Notes: a model not told the origin generated them from the letters alone. DNA of 18,797 bases from an uncultured Eubacteriaceae bacterium (GCA_938042265.1 CALIRN010000071.1:1-18797); one strand, 5' to 3'; positions 1-7,400 are shown, counted from the first letter of the stretch. Made by a program: numbers and translations.

Positions 1-1614
1 AACGGTCTTGGACTTTGCTCAACCCAGTACAGTTCGGAGTTTATGAATGTTGTTATTTACCGCGACGGCTACAGATATGAGCTTAATTTTGAAAAAGGTG
101 AAAATGTGGGCGGTCTTAAAAAGGAGCCTACTGCAAAAAAGGCAACAGGCAGCAATATCCACTGGAAGCCTGACAGAGATGTATTTACCGATATTAATAT
201 TCCCCTTTCCTACTTTCAGGATACCCTGCGTCGTCAGTGTATAGTAAATGCAGGGCTTACCTTTGTGCTTACCGATGAGGAAAGCGGTGAAACTTTCACC
301 TACTGCTATCCAAACGGTATAAAGGATTACCTTGCGGAAATTACCAATGATAAAAACTTTACCGAAATACAGTATCTTTCTACCGAAACCAGCGGACGTG
401 ACAGAGAGGATATGCCCGACTATAAGCTTAAATTTGAGCTGTCCTTCTGCTTTAATAATGAGATAAACGTAATTGAGTATTATCATAACTCAAGCTTTCT
501 GGAGCATGGTGGCTCACCCGATAAGGCAACACGCTCTGCATTTGTATATGCAATAGATAAGTATTTAAAGGACAACAGCCTTTATAAAAAGGACGAAAAA
601 AAGATTGTATTTACTGATGTGGAGGACAGTCTTGTGCTGGTAATCAACTCCTTTTCAACAGTTACAAGCTATGCAAACCAGACTAAAAAGGCAATCAACA
701 ATAAATTTATTCAGGAGGCTATGACAGATTACCTGAAAAAGCAGCTTGAGGTATATTTTATTGAAAATAAGGCTGACGCAGATAAAATTGCAGCTCAGAT
801 ACTTGTAAACAAGCGCAGCCGTGAAACTGCCGAAAATACCAGAATTAATATTAAGAAAAAGCTTACCGGCACCATTGATATGAATAACCGCGTGGAAAAG
901 TTTGTAAACTGCCGTACTAAGGATACCGCAAGACGTGAGCTTTATATAGTTGAGGGTGATTCTGCACTGGGCTCGTGTATGCTGGGCAGGGATGCGGAAT
1001 TTCAGGGTATTATGCCCATAAGGGGTAAAATACTTAACTGCCTTAAATCGGGCTATGAAACCATATTTAAAAGTGATATTATTACCGATTTGCTTAAGGT
1101 TATAGGCTGCGGCGTAGAGATTAAGGCAAAGCACAGCAGCAGCCTTAATGCTTTTGATTTGGAAAACCTGAGATGGAATAAAATTATAATATGTACCGAT
1201 GCGGATGTGGACGGTTTTCAGATACGTACTCTTTTGCTGACGATGATTTATCGCCTTGTGCCAACCCTTATTGAAAAGGGATTTGTGTATATTGCGGAGT
1301 CACCGCTGTATGAGATTACCTCAGGTAAAAACACATATTTTGCTTATACCGAAAAGGAAAAACAGGATATTACCGATAAGCTGAACGGTAAATATCATAT
1401 ACAGCGCTCAAAGGGGCTTGGCGAAAACGAGCCCGAAATGATGTGGCAGACCACAATGAATCCTGAAACACGCAGGCTTATAAAGGTTATGCCTCAGGAT
1501 GCACAGGCAACTGCAGATATGTTTGAGGTACTGCTGGGGGATAATCTTCAGGGACGCAAGGACTATATCAGGGAAAACGGTCATATGTATATTGACCTGA
1601 CGGAATTAAGCTAA
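1..1614 (+). CDS. Type IIA DNA topoisomerase subunit B (GyrB/ParE-like), 5' truncated by window
   Basis: ATPase/TOPRIM subunit of a type IIA topoisomerase, which passes one DNA duplex through another using ATP. The frame is open from base 1, so the upstream ATPase residues lie outside the window; about 537 residues remain. The fragment starts in the late GHKL region (NGLG...STQYSS), continues through the transducer domain, then TOPRIM with EGDSALG (fragment residues about 318-324) and the metal-binding DADVDG (400-405). The C-terminus has the family's KGLGE...P and TMNPETRRL signatures. The ATG at 43 is internal: the reading frame and homology extend upstream of it. Several normally conserved positions differ (RSKGLGEN rather than RYKGLGEM), suggesting a divergent second type II enzyme rather than housekeeping GyrB. 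It is followed 13 bp later by its partner subunit, surely in one operon. The choice between parE and gyrB is not settled by sequence. Confidence 0.93.
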   Translation, partial: NGLGLCSTQYSSEFMNVVIYRDGYRYELNFEKGENVGGLKKEPTAKKATGSNIHWKPDRDVFTDINIPLSYFQDTLRRQCIVNAGLTFVLTDEESGETFTYCYPNGIKDYLAEITNDKNFTEIQYLSTETSGRDREDMPDYKLKFELSFCFNNEINVIEYYHNSSFLEHGGSPDKATRSAFVYAIDKYLKDNSLYKKDEKKIVFTDVEDSLVLVINSFSTVTSYANQTKKAINNKFIQEAMTDYLKKQLEVYFIENKADADKIAAQILVNKRSRETAENTRINIKKKLTGTIDMNNRVEKFVNCRTKDTARRELYIVEGDSALGSCMLGRDAEFQGIMPIRGKILNCLKSGYETIFKSDIITDLLKVIGCGVEIKAKHSSSLNAFDLENLRWNKIIICTDADVDGFQIRTLLLTMIYRLVPTLIEKGFVYIAESPLYEITSGKNTYFAYTEKEKQDITDKLNGKYHIQRSKGLGENEPEMMWQTTMNPETRRLIKVMPQDAQATADMFEVLLGDNLQGRKDYIRENGHMYIDLTELS

Positions 1615-1627
1615 AGGGGGTGCTTAA

Positions 1628-3874
1628 ATGGCTAGAAAAAGCAAAAATGACGGAGGACACCATGCCTCAGGAATAGAAAATAAATTTCAGGAGCAGGGCA
1701 TAGTTGATACACTGCGCGTTAATTATATGCCCTATGCAATGAGTGTAATTCTTTCACGTGCAATACCTGCCATAGATGGCTTTAAGCCCGCCCACCGCAA
1801 GCTTTTGTATACAATGTATAAAATGGGGCTGCTGACGGGTGCAAGAACAAAGTCCACCAATGTTGTAGGACAGACAATGAAGCTTAATCCTCATGGTGAC
1901 GCCACCATATATGAAACCATGGTACGTCTTACCAGAGGACATGATGCCCTTTTGCTACCATATGTTGACTCAAAGGGTAACTTTGGCAAGCATTATTCAA
2001 GGGATATGGCTTATGCTGCGTCAAGATATACCGAGGTTAAGCTTGACAGCATCTGTAATGAGCTGTTTAAGAATATTGATAAGGATACCGTTGACTTTGT
2101 GGATAACTATGACGGTTCGATGCAGGAGCCTGTTCTGTTCCCTACAAGCTTTCCCAATATTCTTGTAGCTCCCAATCAGGGTATCGCCGTAAGTATGTCC
2201 AGTAATATATGCAGCTTTAACCTTAAGGAGGTCTGCAAGGCTGCAATTGCATATATTAAAAATCCTAACTGTGATATAAAAAAGCATATGCCTGCGCCAG
2301 ATTTTTCTACGGGTGGGCAGCTTATATATGACCCTGCCGAGATAGAGCAGATTTACGAAACCGGTACAGGCGGCTTCCGAATGAAGGCAAAGTACCGCTA
2401 TGACAAGAAAAACTCCCTGATAGAAATATATGAGATACCCTACAGCACAACCATAGAGGCAATAATTGAACGTATAATAAAAAACGTTAAGGAAAACAAG
2501 CTTAAGGAAATTAATGATGTCAGAAATGAAACGGATCTGAACGGTCTTAAAATTGCAATTGATATTAAAAGGACAGCAGATCCGGATAAACTTATGGCAA
2601 AGCTGTATAAGATGACCCCGTTATCCGACAGATTTTCCTGTAATTTTAACATATTGGTAGACGGTGCACCTAAAACCATTGGTGTTAAGGGCATTTTGGA
2701 GGAATGGCTGAAATTCCGCACTGATTGCGTAAAGCGCCAGACAGCTTACGATTTTGACAAAAAATATGCAAAGCATCATCTTCTTGCAGGTCTTAAGGAG
2801 ATAATGCTGGATATCGACAAGGCTATTAAAATTATACGTGATACAGAGCTTGAAAGTGATGTGATACCTAACCTTATGAAGGGATTTAGTATTGATGAAG
2901 TTCAGGCGGAATATATTGCGGAAATTAAACTGCGTAATCTGAATAAGGAGTATCTTTTAAACCGTATATCCGAAATGGAGCAGCTTGAGGCTGAAATGGC
3001 AAGGCTGTCTGATATTTTAAAGGACCATGAGCTTGTAAATGAGGTAATAATTAATGACCTTAATGAGGTTGCCAAAAAGTACGGCAAGCCAAGACGTACC
3101 GAGATAATACCGGTGGAGGCTGAGAAGGAAAGCCGTATTGCTACCGATGATTTTATTGAGGATTACGGTATCAGGCTCTTCCTTACAAAGCACAATTATT
3201 TTAAAAAGATAACACTTGTATCTCTCCGTTCCTCAGGTGAACAGAAGCTTAAGGAAGAGGATGAAATTATACAGGAGCTTGAAACTACAAACAAGGCTGA
3301 TATACTTATGTTTTCAAGTAAGCATAATGTGTATAAGGTCAAGGCATATGATTTGCCGGAAACCAAGGCAAGCAATATGGGTGAGTACCTTAATAACCTG
3401 ATTGATATGGATACCGATGAATATATTGTTTATATGGCGGCAACCTTTGATTACAGAGGATATATGCTTTTTGCCTTTGAAAACGGTAAAATTGCAAAAG
3501 TAGATATGTCTGCTTATGCCACAAAGGTAAACCGAAAAAGGCTTATAAATGCTTACTCGGATAAATCTCCGCTTATAGGCGCTTATTTTACCGATGAGGA
3601 TACGGATATGGTGCTTATAAGAGATACTGATAAGGCATTGCTGTTTAATACGGCGCTTATAAGTGCAAAGGCAACCAAGAATACCGTTGGCGTACAGGTA
3701 TTTACACTGAAAAAGAAAAACAGTATTCTTACCCGTATGATACCCCTTACGGATTTTACCTCAGAGGAGGCTGAAAAGCGCTACCGTACAAATCAGATAC
3801 CTTCAGGAGGTCACTTTATAAGTGATACGGATAAGGCGGCAAACGGTCTGCCTACGCAAATTAATTTGTTTTAA
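1628..3874 (+). CDS. Type IIA DNA topoisomerase subunit A (ParC/GyrA-like), divergent
   Basis: DNA-cleaving subunit of the enzyme encoded upstream, 748 residues. It has an N-terminal winged-helix/tower region beginning GIVDTLRVNYMPYAMSVI, close to the usual start of the family. The active-site tyrosine is Y134 in AASRYTE, preceded by R133 as in all family members. A long coiled-coil region around residues 370-500 ends in GKPRRTEI (normally GDPRRTEI). The C-terminal part looks like a short beta-pinwheel. I see no GyrA box (QRRGGKG-like), the motif that lets gyrase wrap DNA and supercoil it negatively, so the pair is more likely topoisomerase IV-like. The stretch before the tyrosine (GKHYSRDMAYAASRY) is unlike typical GyrA or ParC (GSVDGDSAAAMRY). 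The start ATG has an AGGGGG Shine-Dalgarno just after the stop of the subunit B gene. Confidence 0.93.
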   Translation: MARKSKNDGGHHASGIENKFQEQGIVDTLRVNYMPYAMSVILSRAIPAIDGFKPAHRKLLYTMYKMGLLTGARTKSTNVVGQTMKLNPHGDATIYETMVRLTRGHDALLLPYVDSKGNFGKHYSRDMAYAASRYTEVKLDSICNELFKNIDKDTVDFVDNYDGSMQEPVLFPTSFPNILVAPNQGIAVSMSSNICSFNLKEVCKAAIAYIKNPNCDIKKHMPAPDFSTGGQLIYDPAEIEQIYETGTGGFRMKAKYRYDKKNSLIEIYEIPYSTTIEAIIERIIKNVKENKLKEINDVRNETDLNGLKIAIDIKRTADPDKLMAKLYKMTPLSDRFSCNFNILVDGAPKTIGVKGILEEWLKFRTDCVKRQTAYDFDKKYAKHHLLAGLKEIMLDIDKAIKIIRDTELESDVIPNLMKGFSIDEVQAEYIAEIKLRNLNKEYLLNRISEMEQLEAEMARLSDILKDHELVNEVIINDLNEVAKKYGKPRRTEIIPVEAEKESRIATDDFIEDYGIRLFLTKHNYFKKITLVSLRSSGEQKLKEEDEIIQELETTNKADILMFSSKHNVYKVKAYDLPETKASNMGEYLNNLIDMDTDEYIVYMAATFDYRGYMLFAFENGKIAKVDMSAYATKVNRKRLINAYSDKSPLIGAYFTDEDTDMVLIRDTDKALLFNTALISAKATKNTVGVQVFTLKKKNSILTRMIPLTDFTSEEAEKRYRTNQIPSGGHFISDTDKAANGLPTQINLF

Positions 3875-3893
3875 ATAGTTTTTGGGAGCAGTA

Positions 3894-5147
3894 ATGAAGT
3901 CAACTAAGTGTATATTTATATTATTTTTGTCTATGTATATAAGTGCCTGCCTTACACCTGCCGTCGTAAGGCTTATCCCCTACGGCGGCTCGGATAAGGT
4001 TATTTATGCTGTGCTGATTCCGGTGTTTTATCTGCTTGTGTTGCTGGGAGATTTTGTTTTAACGCGGGTTTCACGTGCGGCAGACTCGGAGACATGGATG
4101 TATATATATGAGCGGCCTTTAAGGGAGGAAAAGCGTATTTACGGTCTTGATGTGGTACGCTTTTTTGCCGTTATATCAGTACCATCTATACATTTTATGG
4201 GTCTGACGGGCTTTTACAATACGCCCTTGGAAGGCTGGGAAATGTTTTTTGCTGTCTGTATAAGATGGCTTTTTATATGTTGTGTGCCGCTTTTTTTAAC
4301 CCTTACAGGCTATTTCAAGCATAATAAGGGTATTAATTTTGAGCATTACAAAAGCATATTTACGGTGCTTGCAACACATATAGCAATAACGGGCTTAAGG
4401 CTTTATGTGGATTTTAAATATCATGACATAGAGATGACAAGGGAATATATACTGGACAAGCTGGTTTATTTTGAATACGGATGGTATGTAAAGCTTTATA
4501 TTGGCATAATGCTGCTTATACCTTTTTTTAACCTTATATGGAGCTCGCTTAAGGAGCGTGTACATAAGGAGCTGCTTATACTCACCCTTATTTTATTATG
4601 CTCAATGGGACCTCTTACATTTAATGTGGTGCCTTCAAGCTGGGTAATAATATATGTATTTATATATTATTTTATGGGCGCCTATCTCTGTGAGTATGAG
4701 ATATATATCAATAAATGGCTTAATTTGTTTCTGATATTGATAATGACAGGGCTTACAGCAGCAGGTAATTTTTTTCATCCTACATCGGAGGGATTATTTA
4801 ATTGGGATTTTGCCGCTTACGGTAGCAATTCGGGCTATTCCTCTTTGCCGGCGGTTATTATCACCTTTCTTATTATCACTCTGCTTATTGATGCTGATAC
4901 GGGATTTAAGCCTATGAGGGGCTTTTTTTGCAGTTTTTCGGTGGTATCCCTGGAAATGTATATGCTAAGTCAGATGTTTGACGGTATTATTTATCCCAAA
5001 TTAGAGTATAGTGGATTTATTGATATTTTACCGCGTATGCCTCTGGTGGTGGGAGTGATAATGCTTTTGTCCTATGCAGTATCACATATAAAACGGCTTA
5101 TATTCTTTGTTATTAAAATCCCTTTATACATATTAAACAAAAAATAA
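3894..5147 (+). CDS. Integral membrane acyltransferase (acyltransferase 3 family)
   Basis: Multi-pass membrane protein of 417 residues that probably transfers an acyl (often acetyl) group to a cell-surface sugar or peptidoglycan. The acyltransferase-3 domain starts near residue 81 with IYGLDVVRFFAV...SIHF. R89 and H100 give the family's R-X10-H motif in the first core helix. VPLFLTLTGYF near residues 131-141 matches the typical VPLFF-hydrophobic-SGY element. About ten hydrophobic segments follow one another. Two extra hydrophobic segments precede the domain (about residues 5-30 and 36-58). I chose ATG 3894 over an in-frame TTG at 3882 because GGGAG sits 5 nt before the ATG. The gene starts 19 bp after the topoisomerase A stop with no terminator between, so cotranscription is likely although no functional link is obvious. 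The acceptor cannot be read from sequence. Confidence 0.85.
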   Translation: MKSTKCIFILFLSMYISACLTPAVVRLIPYGGSDKVIYAVLIPVFYLLVLLGDFVLTRVSRAADSETWMYIYERPLREEKRIYGLDVVRFFAVISVPSIHFMGLTGFYNTPLEGWEMFFAVCIRWLFICCVPLFLTLTGYFKHNKGINFEHYKSIFTVLATHIAITGLRLYVDFKYHDIEMTREYILDKLVYFEYGWYVKLYIGIMLLIPFFNLIWSSLKERVHKELLILTLILLCSMGPLTFNVVPSSWVIIYVFIYYFMGAYLCEYEIYINKWLNLFLILIMTGLTAAGNFFHPTSEGLFNWDFAAYGSNSGYSSLPAVIITFLIITLLIDADTGFKPMRGFFCSFSVVSLEMYMLSQMFDGIIYPKLEYSGFIDILPRMPLVVGVIMLLSYAVSHIKRLIFFVIKIPLYILNKK

Positions 5148-5198
5148 TGCCTTTTATCTGTATTTTTAACTAAAATTACTTTATTTATGAAAAAACTG

Positions 5199-5227
5199 TT
5201 GACTTGTTGATGGGTATTATGTATAAT
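5199..5227 (+). promoter_or_regulatory. Near-consensus sigma-A promoter with no gene behind it
   Basis: The -35 box is TTGACT (5199-5204), then a 17-bp spacer, then a perfect -10 box TATAAT (5222-5227). This is the best promoter in the window. Transcription would start around 5233-5235. No normal protein gene follows before the terminator at 5961, which points to an RNA product or to very small ORFs. Confidence 0.85.
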
Positions 5228-5237
5228 GTAATTACAA

Positions 5238-5280
5238 AAAAGAAATACAAAAGAACAATTTTAAACAAAGTATTTCTTTT
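5238..5280 (+). repeat. Perfect 11-bp inverted repeat at the 5' end of the RNA
   Basis: AAAAGAAATAC (5238-5248) pairs perfectly with GTATTTCTTTT (5270-5280) across a 21-nt loop. It begins only a few bases after the predicted transcription start, so the RNA would open with a hairpin that could protect its 5' end. It is AT-rich and is not followed by a run of T beyond the stem itself, so I do not read it as a terminator. Confidence 0.7.
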
Positions 5281-5559
5281 CAAGAGAAGGGTTAAATATA
5301 TAAATCTATACAGAAAGGAGAGGATTCCGCCAAGAACTTTAACATAGCTTAACGGTAAATGTTTTGCATACCCCTTACAAAATTTCATTTCATAATGTAA
5401 CTGATGTGTAGAACAGATTCTTATCTTTCGTGAATAATTTTGGATCGTTAAATTTTTTTAAAAAATTTTCATATAGATAAGCTAAGATAGCATAAATTAG
5501 CAAAACTGATTTTACCGATTAAGCACAGGACAAAAAAGCACAGTTGGTTTTGTTAGTAC

Positions 5560-5886
5560 GAGGTAAAGACCCATGAACAGATAAGCTTTTTATACGTAAA
5601 GAAATCTAAACAGGAGGTACAGTCCAACAAAAACTTAACTTAAGGCATCAGCCAAGGACAAAATCTTACTAAGTGAGGTACAGACCAATGAAGAGTGAAT
5701 TTATTATCGGTTGGAGATTATAAGCTTAAGCTAACTATTGCTTGGTAATTGCTAAATCACAAAATGTGTTTTTAATGGTTAAGTTATAAGGCAGATTAGT
5801 GTTAAAACCGATACAGGTTAAATGTAGTAGTTTTTAAAGCATAATAAGCTTTCATAAAACAATTGTTGGAGGTACAGTCCAATGAG
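5560..5886 (+). repeat. Four dispersed copies of a 17-nt Shine-Dalgarno/start-codon-like motif
   Basis: Copies: GAGGTAAAGACCCATGA at 5560, GAGGTACAGTCCAACAA at 5614, GAGGTACAGACCAATGA at 5675 and GAGGTACAGTCCAATGA at 5869. Spacings between starts are 54, 61 and 194 nt. Three of four contain an ATG 8-9 nt after GAGG, so each looks like a ribosome binding site plus start codon. They would open minimal ORFs: MNR (5573), MKSEFIIGWRL (5688) and MRSANI (5882). The second copy has lost its ATG (AACAA). A possible fifth, much decayed copy (GAGAGGATTCCGCCAAGA) lies near 5319. The motif is more conserved than the sequence around it, so it is the element under constraint or the unit that was duplicated. 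Confidence 0.75.
5688..5723 (+). other. Candidate 11-residue ORF behind a repeat copy
   Basis: ATG to TAA encodes MKSEFIIGWRL, with GAGG 9 nt upstream supplied by the third repeat copy. It is the longest ORF opened by the repeats. Its first residues resemble the peptide opened by the fourth copy (MRSANI, 5882-5902): both start M, a basic residue, S. No homology is recognisable at this length, and translation is only a possibility. Confidence 0.25.
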
Positions 5887-5928
5887 AAGTGCAAATATTT
5901 AATTAAAAAACAGAAATGGAGCTATAAC

Positions 5929-5961
5929 GTGAATACAGATAATGAAATAATAGTTATGTGA
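5929..5961 (+). other. Candidate 10-residue ORF ending at the terminator
   Basis: A GTG start lies 7 nt after GGAG (5918-5921) and encodes MNTDNEIIVM. Its TGA overlaps the first base of the terminator stem at 5961. That placement resembles leader-peptide attenuators, but the stem is followed by no gene on the same strand, so attenuation of a downstream gene is unlikely. Weakly supported. Confidence 0.18.
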
Positions 5962-6004
5962 CCTGCCGTTCTAAGTGGTTGTTGGAATGGCAGGTTATTT
6001 TTTT
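5961..6004 (+). terminator. Strong intrinsic terminator ending the unrecognised RNA
   Basis: ACCTGCCGTTCT (5961-5972) pairs with GGAATGGCAGGT (5984-5995): 12 bp including two G-T wobbles, with an 11-nt loop. A T-rich tail with seven consecutive T follows (5996-6004). It is a textbook intrinsic terminator on the plus strand. Confidence 0.88.
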
Positions 6005-6134
6005 GCGGTTTTAGGGTTGCTTAAAACGCTGTATACTTTTAAAAGTAATTGTATAAAAGCAAGTTTTATGGCTTGGCGGATTGCTTTTTCTGCTGCACAA
6101 TCCTCCGGGAATTGAGTTTTGCATAAAGCAAACA

Positions 6135-6160
6135 AGCGTGTCGATTTTTTTCGGCACGCT
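6135..6160 (-). terminator. Hairpin after the sigma/anti-sigma operon, possible terminator
   Basis: AGCGTGTCG (6135-6143) pairs with CGGCACGCT (6152-6160) around a T-rich (plus) or A-rich (minus) loop: 9 bp with one wobble. On the minus strand it lies 30 bp past the anti-sigma stop and is followed by TTGTTTGCTTT, a broken T tract, so termination would be moderate. The rest of 6005-6190 shows nothing I can name. Confidence 0.5.
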
Positions 6161-6190
6161 GAACAGTAAAATTGATTATTGTTATTTTGA

Positions 6191-6805
6191 TTATTTCATG
6201 CTTTCCGCTATGCTTTTAAGGCTGTCAATATCAATATTGCCTATAAGCACAAAGGTTGTGTTCTCCTTAAACCATATAAGCTGGCTGTAACCGCTTTCTA
6301 TCTTTGATAAATAGCCTGTGGTATTGTTTATGGAAATTTTTTCCATATAAGCAAGCTCAGTTTCACTATTAATATCCAGTCTGCCCTGGCTGTATTTTAG
6401 GCTTTTGCTGCCAAAGCCGTACTCTATAGTAAAAATTTGCTCCTCAAGGGAATAGCCTGTTACCATAAAACCCTTTGGCAGTACTCCGGGCAGATATACT
6501 CTTTCATTAGAGGGAAAACTGCTGTAATCATAGCTGATTGTACTTGCCTGCAAATGAACTGCGTTTTCGCTTATGCTGAAAAAGTTGAAATATCCAAAGG
6601 CTCCCACTAATACCACAATGAACATTGCAGCACAGATACCTAAAGGCAGATACCCATATCGTGGTATTCTTTTTGCTTTTATTTTATTTAAAAGCAGCTC
6701 TCTGTCAAAATCTGATTGTGCATACTTATATTCTTCCCTTAAAAGGGCTCCTTTCTGTTCTGCATATTCATCAAGTATAGCTTTAATTTTGTCATCATTC
6801 AACAT
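6191..6805 (-). CDS. Membrane-anchored anti-sigma factor with DUF4367-like C-terminal domain
   Basis: Probable anti-sigma factor for the ECF sigma gene just upstream: the cytoplasmic N-terminus would hold the sigma factor at the membrane until an envelope signal is sensed. The protein has 204 residues, with a charged N-terminal part (about 1-48), one membrane helix (about 51-76, GYLPLGICAAMFIVVLVGAF) and an extracytoplasmic domain. Its end (LIWFKENTTFVLIGNID...LKSIAESMK) has the pattern of DUF4367, common in Clostridia behind sigma genes. A longer reading of the frame to 6847 exists, but ATG 6805 is preferred: GGGAGGTGA stands just before it, and it begins 4 nt after the sigma stop. The Shine-Dalgarno thus lies inside the sigma gene, implying translational coupling. 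I see no zinc-binding HxxxCxxC motif, so it is not the ZAS type. The signal sensed is unknown. Confidence 0.78.
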   Translation of the reverse strand: MLNDDKIKAILDEYAEQKGALLREEYKYAQSDFDRELLLNKIKAKRIPRYGYLPLGICAAMFIVVLVGAFGYFNFFSISENAVHLQASTISYDYSSFPSNERVYLPGVLPKGFMVTGYSLEEQIFTIEYGFGSKSLKYSQGRLDINSETELAYMEKISINNTTGYLSKIESGYSQLIWFKENTTFVLIGNIDIDSLKSIAESMK

Positions 6806-6809
6806 AAAC

Positions 6810-7295
6810 TCACCTCCCAAGCCTCCTAAGCAGCTTATCCTTGGCACGCTTAATTCTTACGCCTGCCGCCGATTGATTAATATTAAGAAGTTTTGCAATT
6901 TCCTTCTGGCTGAAACCATGAACGTATTTAAGAACAAGTACATTACGCTCATCCTCGCTAAGTGCTTCCATGGCATTGGAAAGCATATAGTTTTCGGCTA
7001 TATACTCTTCCTTAGGCTCAATGTGCTCCAGGGGAATGTCCGCTCTTTTTCTTTTGTTGTAAATATTTATAGCTATATGCTTTGTAATGGTATACACAAA
7101 ATTTATATTTCTGTTGGTATCCTCTTTGTCCAGTCTGTCAAGGTGCTTTGAAAGCCTTATAAATGCCTCCTGAACAGCGTCTTCCGCCAGCTGTTTATCA
7201 TCAAGTATATCGTAAGCACAGCTGTACATAAGTCTGACATATCTGTTATAGATTTTTTCAAAGCTATCATTATCATTAAAGCTTAATATCAGCAC
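6810..7295 (-). CDS. ECF-type RNA polymerase sigma factor
   Basis: An alternative sigma factor of 161 residues, the normal ECF length, with only regions 2 and 4. Region 2 spans about residues 8-82 and includes LAEDAVQEAFIRLSKHLDRL, the RNA polymerase and -10 binding signature. Region 4 spans about 107-158 with the helix-turn-helix FSQKEIAKLLNINQSAAGVRIKRAKDKL that reads the -35 element. The start is GTG at 7295 with a GAGGTGGAG Shine-Dalgarno; no better ATG exists. It is the first gene of a two-gene operon with its anti-sigma. ECF genes often activate their own promoter. Upstream I find a TATACT box but no convincing -35 for the main sigma factor, which would fit self-recognition but does not prove it. 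The regulon is not visible here. Confidence 0.9.
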   Translation of the reverse strand: MLILSFNDNDSFEKIYNRYVRLMYSCAYDILDDKQLAEDAVQEAFIRLSKHLDRLDKEDTNRNINFVYTITKHIAINIYNKRKRADIPLEHIEPKEEYIAENYMLSNAMEALSEDERNVLVLKYVHGFSQKEIAKLLNINQSAAGVRIKRAKDKLLRRLGR

Positions 7296-7354
7296 AGCTC
7301 CACCTCATTTTTCTTTACTTTATAGTATACACCAAAAAAGTGTTTAATTTATTA

Positions 7355-7391
7355 CATATAAATAAAAAAGCCATTGAGAAAATTCAATGGC
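7355..7391 (-). terminator. Intrinsic terminator of the pectin operon
   Basis: On the minus strand GCCATTGA (7391-7384) pairs with TCAATGGC (7377-7370) over a 6-nt loop, followed by TTTTTTATTT. It begins 10 bp after the GH28 stop and separates the pectin operon from the sigma gene downstream on the same strand. Confidence 0.88.
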
Positions 7392-7400
7392 CCTTAAAAT

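Larger units (their letters stand above)
5234..6004 (+). ncRNA. Unrecognised ~770-nt RNA, possibly with tiny ORFs
   Basis: A complete transcription unit is visible: strong promoter, 5' hairpin, body, strong intrinsic terminator. No ORF longer than about 20 codons with a ribosome site lies on the plus strand. The body is AT-rich and holds four copies of a GAGGTACAGTCCAATGA-like motif, with starts at 5560, 5614, 5675 and 5869. A direct repeat AAGCACAG lies at 5521 and 5537, and TAAGCTT recurs at about 5583, 5721 and 5845. I could not match it to tmRNA, RNase P RNA, SRP RNA, 6S RNA or a riboswitch class. It could be a structured noncoding RNA, a protein-titrating RNA with repeated GGAGG-type sites, or a polycistronic message for peptides of 3-11 residues. 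Transcript ends are predicted from the promoter and terminator only. Confidence 0.6.

Noticed and set aside
655..1134. Minus-strand 159-codon ORF in the topoisomerase B gene
   Set aside because: It is antisense to conserved transducer/TOPRIM sequence and has no recognisable domain or ribosome site.
5185..5388. Minus-strand 67-codon hydrophobic ORF across the orphan promoter
   Set aside because: It has no Shine-Dalgarno before its ATG, and its hydrophobicity comes from AT-rich sequence. It overlaps a strong promoter and hairpin on the other strand.
5234..6004. tmRNA, RNase P RNA, SRP RNA or 6S RNA as the identity of the orphan RNA
   Set aside because: I see no tRNA-like acceptor end or tag ORF, no RNase P core sequences and no SRP tetraloop region. 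The size and repeats do not fit 6S RNA.
5961..6004. Attenuator controlled by the small ORF ending at 5961
   Set aside because: No plus-strand gene follows the terminator, since the next genes are on the minus strand, so there is nothing to attenuate.
6573..7151. Plus-strand 192-codon ORF over the sigma/anti-sigma genes
   Set aside because: It is antisense to two well-supported coupled genes. Its hydrophobic runs mirror their codons.
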